A stretch of DNA of 8,385 nt, from contig CAMCHB010000044.1 in the NCBI GenBank assembly GCA_945874585.1, positions 1 to 8,385 on the forward strand, given 5' to 3'. Below the pieces are notes generated by a model that was given only the letters and a program-made list of their open reading frames with translations, was not told the DNA's origin and did not search any database. The stretch comes from an uncultured Clostridium sp. Lineage in GTDB: Bacteria; Bacillota; Clostridia; TANB77; CAG-508. Made by a program: the position numbers and the translations under genes. Numbering within the stretch: the stretch's first letter is position 1; the number at the start of each line of letters is the position of its first letter. Shown piece by piece: positions 1 through 7,080 of the stretch.

Positions 1-386
1 ATTTATAAACCTTTGATTCACCAAAAGTAACTTTTTCTTCTGATTTTGTTTTCTTTCCACCGGCAACGGTTACAACCGTTTCCTTGATTGGTTTTTTTAA
101 TTTAAATTGGATATCAATATCATAAATCTTATCACTGTCTTCATATTTTTTATTGTTAGCAATTGCCTTATTGATAATGGATACTAATTCTGTTCCTCTC
201 ACTAATGTCTTTTCATAGGATTCATATTCTCGATTAAATTTGGTTACTTGTTCTAATTTTTCCTGATCCTGTTCTGCTTTTTTGTAATTTGAAATATTTT
301 GGAACACATACATTAAAACGGCAATAATAATAATTGCTAATAAAACACCGTCCTGCCATTGCTAACGCTCTTGATGCGTTTTCCAT
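1..386 (-). CDS. Pilin-like single-pass membrane protein of the Tad operon, partial at the window edge, needing a +1 frameshift at CGG
   Basis: The gene starts at ATG 386-384, 16 bases after the stop of the TadBC-like gene, behind a strong AAAGGAGG site. In frame 0 it reads 12 sensible residues (MENASRALAMAG), meets CGG at 350-348, and then gives a Cys/Tyr-rich tail ending at TAA 236-234 (50 residues in all). Skipping only C350 restores GGVLLAIIIIAVLMYVF, a clear membrane segment, followed by a charged, probably helical extracytoplasmic region (NYKKAEQDQEKLEQ). That frame stays open for 116 more codons to position 1, so at least 128 residues. Short proteins beginning MENAS.AL..AGG with one membrane helix near the N-terminus are, as I recall, common at the end of clostridial Tad loci, and I infer a minor pilin or pseudopilin. 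I do not recognise a named family or a clear prepilin cleavage site. The long intact open frame beyond the break argues against simple decay. Confidence 0.75.
348..353 (-). other. Putative +1 ribosomal frameshift site GGA-C-GGT (in-frame CGG codon), site 1
   Basis: Codon 13 of the pilin-like gene is CGG (350-348) after GGA (353-351). Reading CGG as a normal codon leads to a stop 38 codons later. Omitting C350 gives GCA GGA GGT GTT TTA (AGGVL) and an open frame to the window edge. There is no homopolymer here, and re-pairing of the P-site tRNA after slipping from GGA to GAC would be poor. Binding of tRNA-Gly to the out-of-frame GGT over an empty A-site CGG therefore seems more plausible than classical P-site slippage. 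An AGGA purine run directly abuts the site. Basis: the frame break is read directly; the mechanism is inferred. Confidence 0.6.
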
Positions 387-402
387 ACGAATCCTCCTTT
401 TA

Positions 403-2475
403 TTACATCATGGTTGACATGCTTGAGAATGAACTCATCATACTGGTTAGACCAATTACAACTAATGGAACAATTAGATAACCGACAAACAAAATAACCA
501 TTGGTGCAAAACCGATCGCTTTACCAATTCTACCTTTTTTCGCAATCAATCTTTCATTTGACTCTTTACGTCTTTCTTGATAATAAGCTCTTTCTGTATC
601 TAGTTCATCAAATGCGTCTGCAATTGGAATTTTTTCAACAGCAGCTTGCAAACTTTCTATAATACGAATCAATGGAACATAGGCTACATCTTCTTTTAAT
701 TCTTCTAATGCTTCCCAAGCACCACTTTCATAGTTGTTAAGACATTTTGAAATTGGCTCTTTGAAAATGTTTGAATATCTTTCTAGCCATTCCAAAATCA
801 TTTCAACATTAACTCTTTCGATTTTCATTAGCATCAATATAATCGTCTGGAACTGCATAACTTCGTCTTCCATTTCCAATTGTCTCATTTTTAACTGGAA
901 CTTTAACAACATGTTTGGAGCCATATAACCGATGGCTGCCAATACACAAGCAATTAAAACTTCAAACCACTGGATATACTCCGAATGCACTGTTTGATAC
1001 TTTTGGAATATACGATCAGTTGCTGTCTCAATCTGTTGATCATCTGCCTCTTTATAGTAGGTAGAATATTTTACTTCTAGACGTACCGTATCTTTTGTAA
1101 CATTTTGTTTTTTGTTTAATTGATTCAAGATTTCATTATCTTGTTGTGTCTTTTTCATAGCCTTTGTTTTGTCTGATTCACTCATATCACCCAAAACATT
1201 GTAATCTGATGTTGGCTGCTCATATACATATTCTTTTGCAATACGATGCATTTGTAATGATACAAAAATAACGACTACAAAAGTACATACAGCTGCTAAC
1301 AATTTGTTAATATAGAGCCACTCAATTTTAGAATGAGAGGCAGAATCTTTCATTAGTTTTATAACTTTACGATAATCTGGTGTTCCTGCTTTTGGCATAA
1401 ATAATTTTACTAATTTTTTTACAAAATTTATTTTATACAATTTTGCCTGGAATGGATTATCTGTATTTTTACTTGCTTTATTTCCTCCATTGTCTTTTAG
1501 CTTTCTAGTTAGTACATAACAAATAAAAGTAACAACAATTAGAAGCATTTGGACAATTAGACCACCTTTTCCACTATAAAAACTATCGGTAAAAGAGAAC
1601 TGTGAAACAGCCCAACTTTTTACTGGTTCAATAAACAAAATTGGAATAGCGGAAATAACAGACAAACTCTGAAATACATAGTCTAATTTATCTCTTTTTA
1701 AAATCTCCAACTGCAATTCTTGTGTAATATTATTTAAATTTTTCAAATACAAAGAAGCACGATCGACTTTACGATCACCAAATTCTTTTGTCAAATAAGA
1801 AATTCCGGCAAATTCTTTTAAATAACTATTTGGTGCAACATCATAATATTTCTCTAACTCGTCTTCTGGGAAATCTGAAATTAAAATTTCATAAATTCTT
1901 TCCGCCTGTCTTGAGATTTCAAGTTCATTGTTTTGCGCTGTTTCGTAAATTGCTTCTTCAACCATGTTGTACTCATGGTATGCATGTCGAATTTCTGCGA
2001 AGAAATCGATTTGTTGTTTCAATAATTTATTATCAATCTTGTCAACCATACCATCCATAACGGTTTCAATTAAGAACAACTCAAAAATTAACAGGATACC
2101 CATTAGCAATGTATTGTGTTTGGTTACCAATATAATCATAATGGTGAATGGAATGATGATAAACAATGCTTTTGTAATAACAGATGCTGTCTGTTTTCTC
2201 GTTACATATTCATCTTCAATGTTAATAATTTCAAGTCTTCTTCTTAGTTTTAAAACATAACGTTTTAGAAATGGTATCTTAATATAATTCAAATAGAGCT
2301 TTTGATATAAGATATCAGTTGAAAAACTTCTTCTTTTTGTTCCTTCTTTTAATTGTCTTAATTGTTTTGCTTCTTTTGTATTATTCTTTTTTGAGATGAT
2401 TAAAAAGGCAATTAAAATAACAGCAAAAAGGCCTCCCGCTATGTATAAAACATAGGTTAATAGTTGCTCTGACAT
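403..2475 (-). CDS. TadB/TadC-like double membrane platform protein (690 aa)
   Basis: This is probably the inner-membrane platform of the Tad/Flp machine, on which the CpaF ATPase acts. I see membrane segments at about residues 5-28, 102-140 (probably two), 270-290, 303-324, 388-408, 503-526 and 653-680. There are two T2SSF/GspF-like helical blocks. The first (about 150-290) contains QIDFFAEIRHAYHEYNMVEE; the second (about 530-685) contains VMQFQTIILMLMKIERVNVE and IPIADAFDELDTERAYYQ. Usual Tad loci encode TadB and TadC as two proteins of roughly 300 residues each, so this looks like both in one chain. The linker at about 409-500 is charged and presumably lies on one side of the membrane. An AAGGAGG site lies 11 bases before the ATG at 2475-2473, and the gap to the upstream ATPase gene is 34 bases. 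The frame is intact and holds no CGG codon. The assignment rests on topology, block pattern and context; I could not run a profile search. Confidence 0.75.
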   Translation of the reverse strand: MSEQLLTYVLYIAGGLFAVILIAFLIISKKNNTKEAKQLRQLKEGTKRRSFSTDILYQKLYLNYIKIPFLKRYVLKLRRRLEIINIEDEYVTRKQTASVITKALFIIIPFTIMIILVTKHNTLLMGILLIFELFLIETVMDGMVDKIDNKLLKQQIDFFAEIRHAYHEYNMVEEAIYETAQNNELEISRQAERIYEILISDFPEDELEKYYDVAPNSYLKEFAGISYLTKEFGDRKVDRASLYLKNLNNITQELQLEILKRDKLDYVFQSLSVISAIPILFIEPVKSWAVSQFSFTDSFYSGKGGLIVQMLLIVVTFICYVLTRKLKDNGGNKASKNTDNPFQAKLYKINFVKKLVKLFMPKAGTPDYRKVIKLMKDSASHSKIEWLYINKLLAAVCTFVVVIFVSLQMHRIAKEYVYEQPTSDYNVLGDMSESDKTKAMKKTQQDNEILNQLNKKQNVTKDTVRLEVKYSTYYKEADDQQIETATDRIFQKYQTVHSEYIQWFEVLIACVLAAIGYMAPNMLLKFQLKMRQLEMEDEVMQFQTIILMLMKIERVNVEMILEWLERYSNIFKEPISKCLNNYESGAWEALEELKEDVAYVPLIRIIESLQAAVEKIPIADAFDELDTERAYYQERRKESNERLIAKKGRIGKAIGFAPMVILFVGYLIVPLVVIGLTSMMSSFSSMSTMM

Positions 2476-2509
2476 ATCGCTTTATACCTCCTTATCTTTT
2501 GGAAGTGCT

Positions 2510-4448
2510 TTATTTCTTTTCTGCTACTTTTCTTGTATGTTTTTTGACTTCTTTTTTAGAAGAGCCCCAATTTCTTTCTAGGAAATTATCAAATTTTTCA
2601 ATATCTGCTTCATCCATATTGTTACGCATTTCTTTGATATTTTCATCAGATATCTTATTGGTCATAACGTATTTACCATCTTGATATTCCATGATGTTAA
2701 CGCTTTTATATAATTCTTTGTTTGTTGATTTTGTAAAATAATAGGTTGCATTATCAAAAAACTTGTCAATTTTTTTATCCAATGTTTTTTCTTTACGATG
2801 ATCAAATGTATATTCGTTTTTGTCTTCTACTGGAATACATTCAGTTACTCTTTCAATGTATCTTCTACCTTTGAAATCTTTTACTAAGTGGATATCAAAG
2901 TTCAATACACCAACTACCTGCTCTTCAGCCGTTTTTTCATCATTGAACATACCTAATTTCAACAATGAGTTTCTTAATGCTGTAACAAGGTTAGGGAATG
3001 TTTTCGCATGGTGTGTAAACAAGGTGAACTTACTAGCAACCTGTGCAGCCTGAATCATCCAAGCAGCAACGGGATCTGTTGCAACCTCTCCGGATAATGT
3101 TTACAGAACCATCTGTCTTTTTCTGAACATCCAATCCCATTTGTCCTGAAATGGTATCGGTCTCTCTGAATGACAAGATGTTTCTGGTTGGATAAATTTT
3201 TCTTAAGTGCAACTCGAACGCTGTTTCCTGAACCCTTATGTTCATGGTTTCATAAATATTTTCAATCATACCCATTAGCATGGTGGTTTTACCACACCCC
3301 TGCTCACCAGTAAGAGAAATAACTCTCGCACCTTTTACTAAGAATTTTAATAAGTCGATGGCATCATCGCCACCTGGTAAAGTAATCAATTGTTCCAATG
3401 TAGCACGCTTAACATCGAATTTTCTGACAAAGAAGGCCCATGTTTCAGAGAAACTTGGTCGAACAACAACGACACGAGAACCATCTTTCATTTCATTGAT
3501 TTTAAAACCGTTGGTATCAGATAACTGACCTGGGTTATTGTATTTATAAATATTTTGACATACTCTTTTTAATTCACTTTCTGTTCCAAATGATAAGAAA
3601 GCTAAACGAATAGATTTACCTTGGAAGAATATCCAGATACTATCACAAGCTCTTGGTACCTTGTGTTCTAGTACTTGGTCTAGATAATCTCCATCTGTCT
3701 GTGCTACCTGGCTTAAGAATGATTCTGGCAAACCAGATACACCACCAGACACACCATCAATATTCATATCTCTGACTTCATCAATACTGCTATATCCTTT
3801 ATAATATTGATAAATTCTTTGTACAACTACATTTAATTTATCAGAAAAAGATAAAACTAAGTTTTCTTTTTCGTAAATTTCATCAATTTCTTCTGGTGTT
3901 ATAACATAAGAAGGCTTTGCCTCACCAGCTATGTATTTTAAAACAGCCAAATTATATTTTTTGATAAGTTGAGTCAATGCTTCATAACCAAAATCTTTTT
4001 TATACATATAAATTAAAATATCGAATTTATCTTGAGCTGTTAACATAGATGGTACATCAAAAGGAATTGCTTTTGAAATATTCGTCTCATCTACTCCATA
4101 TTCTTTAGAAAGTAAATCATAAATCAATTCTTTTACATATCGTTTATCATTTACATCACCATATGTACATCCTTTTAAAGCCTTTTTCAATTCGTATTTC
4201 TTCTGTTTTCTTCTTTTTAATTCTTCTTCTGAAAGGCCAATATCATAAAGGTTTATTTTGGTTATTTCATTTAGTCTCTTTTTGACATACTCTTTCATTC
4301 TTTCGATTGTATAGGTCTTATCATCGAATTCATTTTCTTCTTCTTCTACTTCTTTTTCAGCCTTTTTCTTTTTGTTTAAAAAGTATGCAACAGCAGCTGC
4401 TGCAACGAGAAAAACAAGTACAATCAATATCAAATTAGTAGAACTCAT
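2510..4448 (-). CDS. cpaF: CpaF/TadA-type secretion ATPase with N-terminal membrane anchor, needing a +1 frameshift at CGG (645 aa when joined)
   Basis: A hexameric ATPase of the VirB11/CpaF class, expected to power pilus assembly or secretion at the cytoplasmic face. The start at 4448 has AAGGGAG upstream. Residues 5-23 form a hydrophobic segment followed by KKKK and an acidic stretch (EVEEEENEFDD); typical CpaF proteins are soluble, so this anchor is unusual. Walker A is GEQGCGKTT at 381-389, an Asp-box-like VQETAFELHLRKIYPTRNIL follows at about 407-424, and Walker B should follow SVNII at 448-452. There the frame breaks: codon 453 is CGG (3092-3090) and frame 0 runs only to TAG at 3033-3035. 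Dropping C3092 gives SVNIIGEVATDPVAAW, then the His-box-like FTLFTHHAK, and a C-terminal extension of about 165 residues ending at 2510. Without the shift the Walker B glutamate and His box are lost and the ATPase would be inactive. ATG 3058-3056 has no suitable ribosome binding site, so the distal part is unlikely to be a separate gene. Confidence 0.85.
3090..3095 (-). other. Putative +1 ribosomal frameshift site ATC-C-GGA (in-frame CGG codon), site 2
   Basis: Frame 0 reads ATT ATC CGG AGA GGT, giving IIRRGCNRS and a stop at 3035-3033. Skipping C3092 reads ATT ATC GGA GAG GTT, giving IIGEV, which matches the Walker B consensus of CpaF ATPases just before the catalytic glutamate. The break can therefore be placed to within one or two bases by family conservation. 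There is no Shine-Dalgarno-like stimulator immediately upstream; GGAGAGG lies directly downstream. As at site 1, the codon to be bypassed is CGG and the next decoded codon is a common Gly codon. The frame break is read directly; translational bypass is inferred. Confidence 0.65.
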
Positions 4449-4467
4449 AGTTACACTCCCTTCACCT

Positions 4468-5313
4468 TTACAATGTTGCTCTCAGTTCCTTTAGTTTATA
4501 ATCTATTACTTCTGCTGTATTACTAACTTCTTGCAAAAAGTTAGCATTTCGATCGCTTTCATCAATTGTTCTTAATCTTAGGAAAAAATCTGCTACTTTT
4601 GATTCGTTACATGCTTCAAAAAACAAGGTGCAATATGGAATAACACATATTATATCTCGAATTCCCATATAACGAGCAATGTTTTTAGCAGAGTATTTTG
4701 AATACTTATCATATCTTCCAATTAAAAGCATATTGTTATTCTTTCGGAACATTTTTTCCTTTGCTCGAATCTCCATGAAAGAATCTATAATCGTTTTTCT
4801 TTGTGTTATATTGGTAATAATTAAATCAGACATATCCAATATTTTACGAATAAATTCATTATCCAATCCTTTGTTTACATCCACAAAAACCAAATCATAA
4901 TATTGATTTGCATTTTGTAAAATCTCAACATAGGTAGATCGCAATCTTAAATATTCTTCATAAGAGCTTGACTTAATGCCCATAAGGACTTCTAATCGAT
5001 CTTTGAACACAATTTTTGTATAGTTTGTAATGTCTTCTGGTGTAGCACGATTACTTTTGATTAGTTTAGCTAGTCCCTCAATGCTCGCATCTAATACATG
5101 TCCCTGAGATGGTGGCATAATATCTGCTATAACGCTTTTTTGCTTTTTTTCCTTTTCCCAAAAGCATCTTTCTAGTGTATCATCATTGTAATTGGTAGAC
5201 ATCAATAAAATTTTATAATTATGTTCAATTGCCATATTGGTAGCAATTGACACTATTGATAAAGTCTTAGCAGTTTCTTCTTTTCCATTACTCCAAAACG
5301 CAACAATTGCCAT
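4468..5313 (-). CDS. CpaE/TadZ-like (ParA/MinD fold) protein with altered P-loop (281 aa)
   Basis: Deviant-Walker ParA/MinD relatives (CpaE, TadZ) help position Tad machines at a cell site. The N-terminus MAIVAFWSNGKEETAKTLS aligns with the MinD-type P-loop (SGKGGVGKTT): G10, K11, K16 and T17 are kept, but the glycines between are replaced by EETA. A following KILLMST strand resembles the switch region, and a Walker-B-like strand LVFVDVNKG lies at about 141-149, followed by LIITNITQRKTIIDSF. The length is normal for the family. The start overlaps nothing: the upstream gene stops 3 bases before it, and the AAAGGAG site lies inside the last codons of that gene, suggesting coupled translation. 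I infer a Tad localisation or scaffold role; whether it hydrolyses ATP is doubtful given the altered loop. Confidence 0.7.
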   Translation of the reverse strand: MAIVAFWSNGKEETAKTLSIVSIATNMAIEHNYKILLMSTNYNDDTLERCFWEKEKKQKSVIADIMPPSQGHVLDASIEGLAKLIKSNRATPEDITNYTKIVFKDRLEVLMGIKSSSYEEYLRLRSTYVEILQNANQYYDLVFVDVNKGLDNEFIRKILDMSDLIITNITQRKTIIDSFMEIRAKEKMFRKNNNMLLIGRYDKYSKYSAKNIARYMGIRDIICVIPYCTLFFEACNESKVADFFLRLRTIDESDRNANFLQEVSNTAEVIDYKLKELRATL

Positions 5314-5316
5314 GTC

Positions 5317-6015
5317 TTACACTCCTTTTTCTATTGTTCTCATAACTCTTTTCAATTCACTATAGCTTTCCACTCCTGAAATTTGAGCTACCATTGTTAA
5401 TAAACTTTCGCGATATTGATTACTTAGATTTCTAATTTTAATCTTTGCTACTCTTTGATTTTCAATAATTACGCTCTGATCACCTTGTTCAAGTGGAAAA
5501 TAGATTTTATCTTGGCCCCACTCTACTTTGTAATTCAAAGAAAGAAAATTTAAATATTCATCATCATCGCGATTTATTTCTTTTGCAAATAAAACCTTTT
5601 TCATCTTGACAATATTTTGAATACCACTAATGATTTCTAATCCTCTTTTTAAAGAATACAAATCAAATGATGTAACGAAATAATTGATATCTGCTGTTTC
5701 AAGGCCAAACTTTTCAAAAGTTTCTGGCGAATCAGAATCAATTAAAACATAATCGTATTGAATATTGTCAATACTATCAATTCCTAAATATTTCTGAATT
5801 CCATTCCAATCTTTAAATCCTACTGCAACATCGATACTTTCATACTCGGTAAAATATGTAGTGGTCGGATTGATGACCGGCACTACATATTTTGCTTTTT
5901 GTGTAATCGTCGAATCGATAAATAATACGCTTTTTCCCATTGTTGTTAAAAATTTTGCTATGTATAAGATGAAATCAGTTTTATCAAAAGCTCCTGCAAA
6001 ACCTATCTTTTTCAT
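5317..6015 (-). CDS. Second CpaE/ParA-like protein, P-loop largely lost (232 aa)
   Basis: The start MKKIGFAGAFDKTDFILYIA has the strand-loop-helix layout of ParA/MinD proteins, but the loop (GAFDKTD) lacks the GKGGxGKT glycines and lysines. Downstream SVLFIDST and YDYVLIDSDSP (about 87-97) match the switch and Walker-B-like strands, and FVTSFDLYSLKRGLEII matches the usual beta-alpha that follows. It therefore looks like a MinD-fold protein that no longer binds nucleotide in the normal way. It sits 18 bases after the CpaB-like gene, with a GGAGG site (AACGGAGGAAAC) before the ATG, and 3 bases before the other ParA-like gene. The pair may form a heterodimer of two divergent subunits; this is inference from adjacency only. 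No CGG codon and no frame break. Confidence 0.65.
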   Translation of the reverse strand: MKKIGFAGAFDKTDFILYIAKFLTTMGKSVLFIDSTITQKAKYVVPVINPTTTYFTEYESIDVAVGFKDWNGIQKYLGIDSIDNIQYDYVLIDSDSPETFEKFGLETADINYFVTSFDLYSLKRGLEIISGIQNIVKMKKVLFAKEINRDDDEYLNFLSLNYKVEWGQDKIYFPLEQGDQSVIIENQRVAKIKIRNLSNQYRESLLTMVAQISGVESYSELKRVMRTIEKGV

Positions 6016-6033
6016 GTTTCCTCCGTTTTTTTA

Positions 6034-6933
6034 CTAATAGTCTGCACCTGTTCCAAGTGTTTCAATATATCTTGCTCTCTCTTCTGTTTGTTTTTCAATT
6101 TGTTCATCCATTTTTGTTTTTAATCTATCATCGGCGCCATCTGAATGTGATGTGATAACTGAATTGATTTCGTTTCTTCTTTCTGCTCCACCGTTTTGAT
6201 TGTATCTTGCCCACAAAGCATTTCTTGCTTCATTTACGATATTTGGATCTTTTTCAATAACAGCCAATGTTTCTCTACTAACTGGGTAAGTTGGTGTTGC
6301 AGCATTTTGCATACCTGGATCTTCATATTTGGTTGCATAAAGCATAGATCCTTCCACACGATATGCTTCCACAATTGCGTTACTCATAGATAAAATTTCG
6401 TCTTCAGACATTTTGATAAAAATTGTATTGGCACTAGATTGTAAAACTCTTTTTTTCGTAACTACAATATAATCTTGTCCATTTGGGAACATAATACGAA
6501 TATCTACGTAATCTTGTTTTGCTAAATCAGTTGGTAATATCAACATATTATATTCTTGTACACGCATATCATCGGTTAATTTTTCATCTGTTGTTGTAAT
6601 CATAGAAGTAGATAAGATAGCTCCTTTTGGTAAATCTACTTTTGCAATTGTTGCATCAGACATATTACTGCTTGTTGCAATGTGATCTGTTGTCATATCA
6701 GTTACAACTTTGGTGCTTTTTACATCAGATGCTGTAATAGCTTCTCCTGATTTAATATCTCTTGTCAACATATAGACAGTTTTAGATGAACTATTCACCT
6801 TTGCTTCTTCCTTTTTCATAACCATAATTTGCATAAATAAGATTCCTACTACAACAGCTGCTATCACAAGCATCAATAACATACCTAATAGGAATGAGTT
6901 TCTTGATTTTCTTTGCATAGGACTAATAGCCAT
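6034..6933 (-). CDS. cpaB: CpaB/RcpC-like SAF-domain membrane protein, first gene of the Tad operon (299 aa)
   Basis: An N-terminal anchor at about residues 13-39 (FLLGMLLMLVIAAVVVGILF) is followed by an extracytoplasmic SAF-like domain at about 52-113. That domain includes TRDIKSGEAITASDVKSTKV and VDLPKGAILSTSMI, the two hallmark segments of CpaB/RcpC and flagellar FlgA-type SAF domains. A second region (DYVDIRIMFPNGQDYIVVTKKRVL, about 141-164) is also seen in CpaB proteins. The C-terminus (about 240-299) is charged and probably helical. CpaB/RcpC proteins belong to the envelope-spanning part of Tad machines; in a monoderm host it would act at the outer face of the membrane. AAGGAGG lies 7 bases before the ATG, and a promoter lies about 65 bases upstream. 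The frame is intact and there is no CGG codon. Confidence 0.8.
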   Translation of the reverse strand: MAISPMQRKSRNSFLLGMLLMLVIAAVVVGILFMQIMVMKKEEAKVNSSSKTVYMLTRDIKSGEAITASDVKSTKVVTDMTTDHIATSSNMSDATIAKVDLPKGAILSTSMITTTDEKLTDDMRVQEYNMLILPTDLAKQDYVDIRIMFPNGQDYIVVTKKRVLQSSANTIFIKMSEDEILSMSNAIVEAYRVEGSMLYATKYEDPGMQNAATPTYPVSRETLAVIEKDPNIVNEARNALWARYNQNGGAERRNEINSVITSHSDGADDRLKTKMDEQIEKQTEERARYIETLGTGADY

Positions 6934-6997
6934 TTTAATTCCTCCTTAAATGTTTGCATGAATCATTTCATACTTTCAACATACAATAATTTATTTC

Positions 6998-7026
6998 ATT
7001 ATACAACAATTTTTTCCCTAAAACAA
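6998..7026 (-). promoter_or_regulatory. Probable sigma-A-type promoter of the Tad operon
   Basis: On the minus strand a perfect -10 TATAAT (7003-6998) lies 17 bases downstream of a weak -35 TTGTTT (7026-7021). The leader to the cpaB-like ATG would be about 60 bases and ends in AAGGAGG. It is the only good promoter-like sequence I see ahead of the six operon genes. Confidence 0.55.
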
Positions 7027-7031
7027 TAAAT

Positions 7032-7080
7032 TTTTCGGTCGTAACGAAAATGTAATATAACAGTAATATTGGTGTTACAT
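7032..7080 (-). repeat. Inverted and direct repeats between the HAD stop codon and the Tad promoter
   Basis: TTTTCG (7032-7037) and CGAAAA (7045-7050) form a 6-bp stem with a 7-base loop. ATGTAA (7050-7055) and TTACAT (7075-7080) form the ends of an imperfect palindrome that includes the HAD stop codon. Inside it GTAATAT occurs twice (7052-7058 and 7063-7069). The first hairpin could be a weak terminator for the HAD gene; the second could be an operator upstream of the -35 box. Neither assignment is secure. Confidence 0.3.

Noticed and set aside
734..2260. Plus-strand open frames inside the TadBC-like gene
   Set aside because: Short, low-complexity translations without ribosome binding sites, antisense to a well-supported membrane protein; the same holds for plus-strand frames at 2499-3053, 3280-3528, 4679-4900 and 6196-6393.
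2510..3058. Separate gene for the distal part of CpaF starting at ATG 3058
   Set aside because: No ribosome binding site at proper distance, and the 11 codons before it in the same frame (GEVATDPVAAW) are conserved ATPase sequence, so it is the continuation of the same protein.
348..3092. Plain pseudogenisation of the pilus operon
   Set aside because: Apart from the two single bases all genes are intact, the frames beyond both breaks are long and family-like, and both breaks coincide with the only in-frame CGG codons. Decay would scatter lesions at random. It is not fully excluded.
348..3092. Assembly or sequencing insertion errors
   Set aside because: Site 1 is not in a homopolymer, site 2 only in a CC pair, and both extra bases are a C before GG producing the same codon. 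I keep it as the main alternative because it can only be settled from reads.
348..3092. Simple reassignment of CGG to another amino acid (Trp or Gln as in some Firmicutes)
   Set aside because: A three-base reassignment would not change the reading frame; both genes would still end early after these codons.
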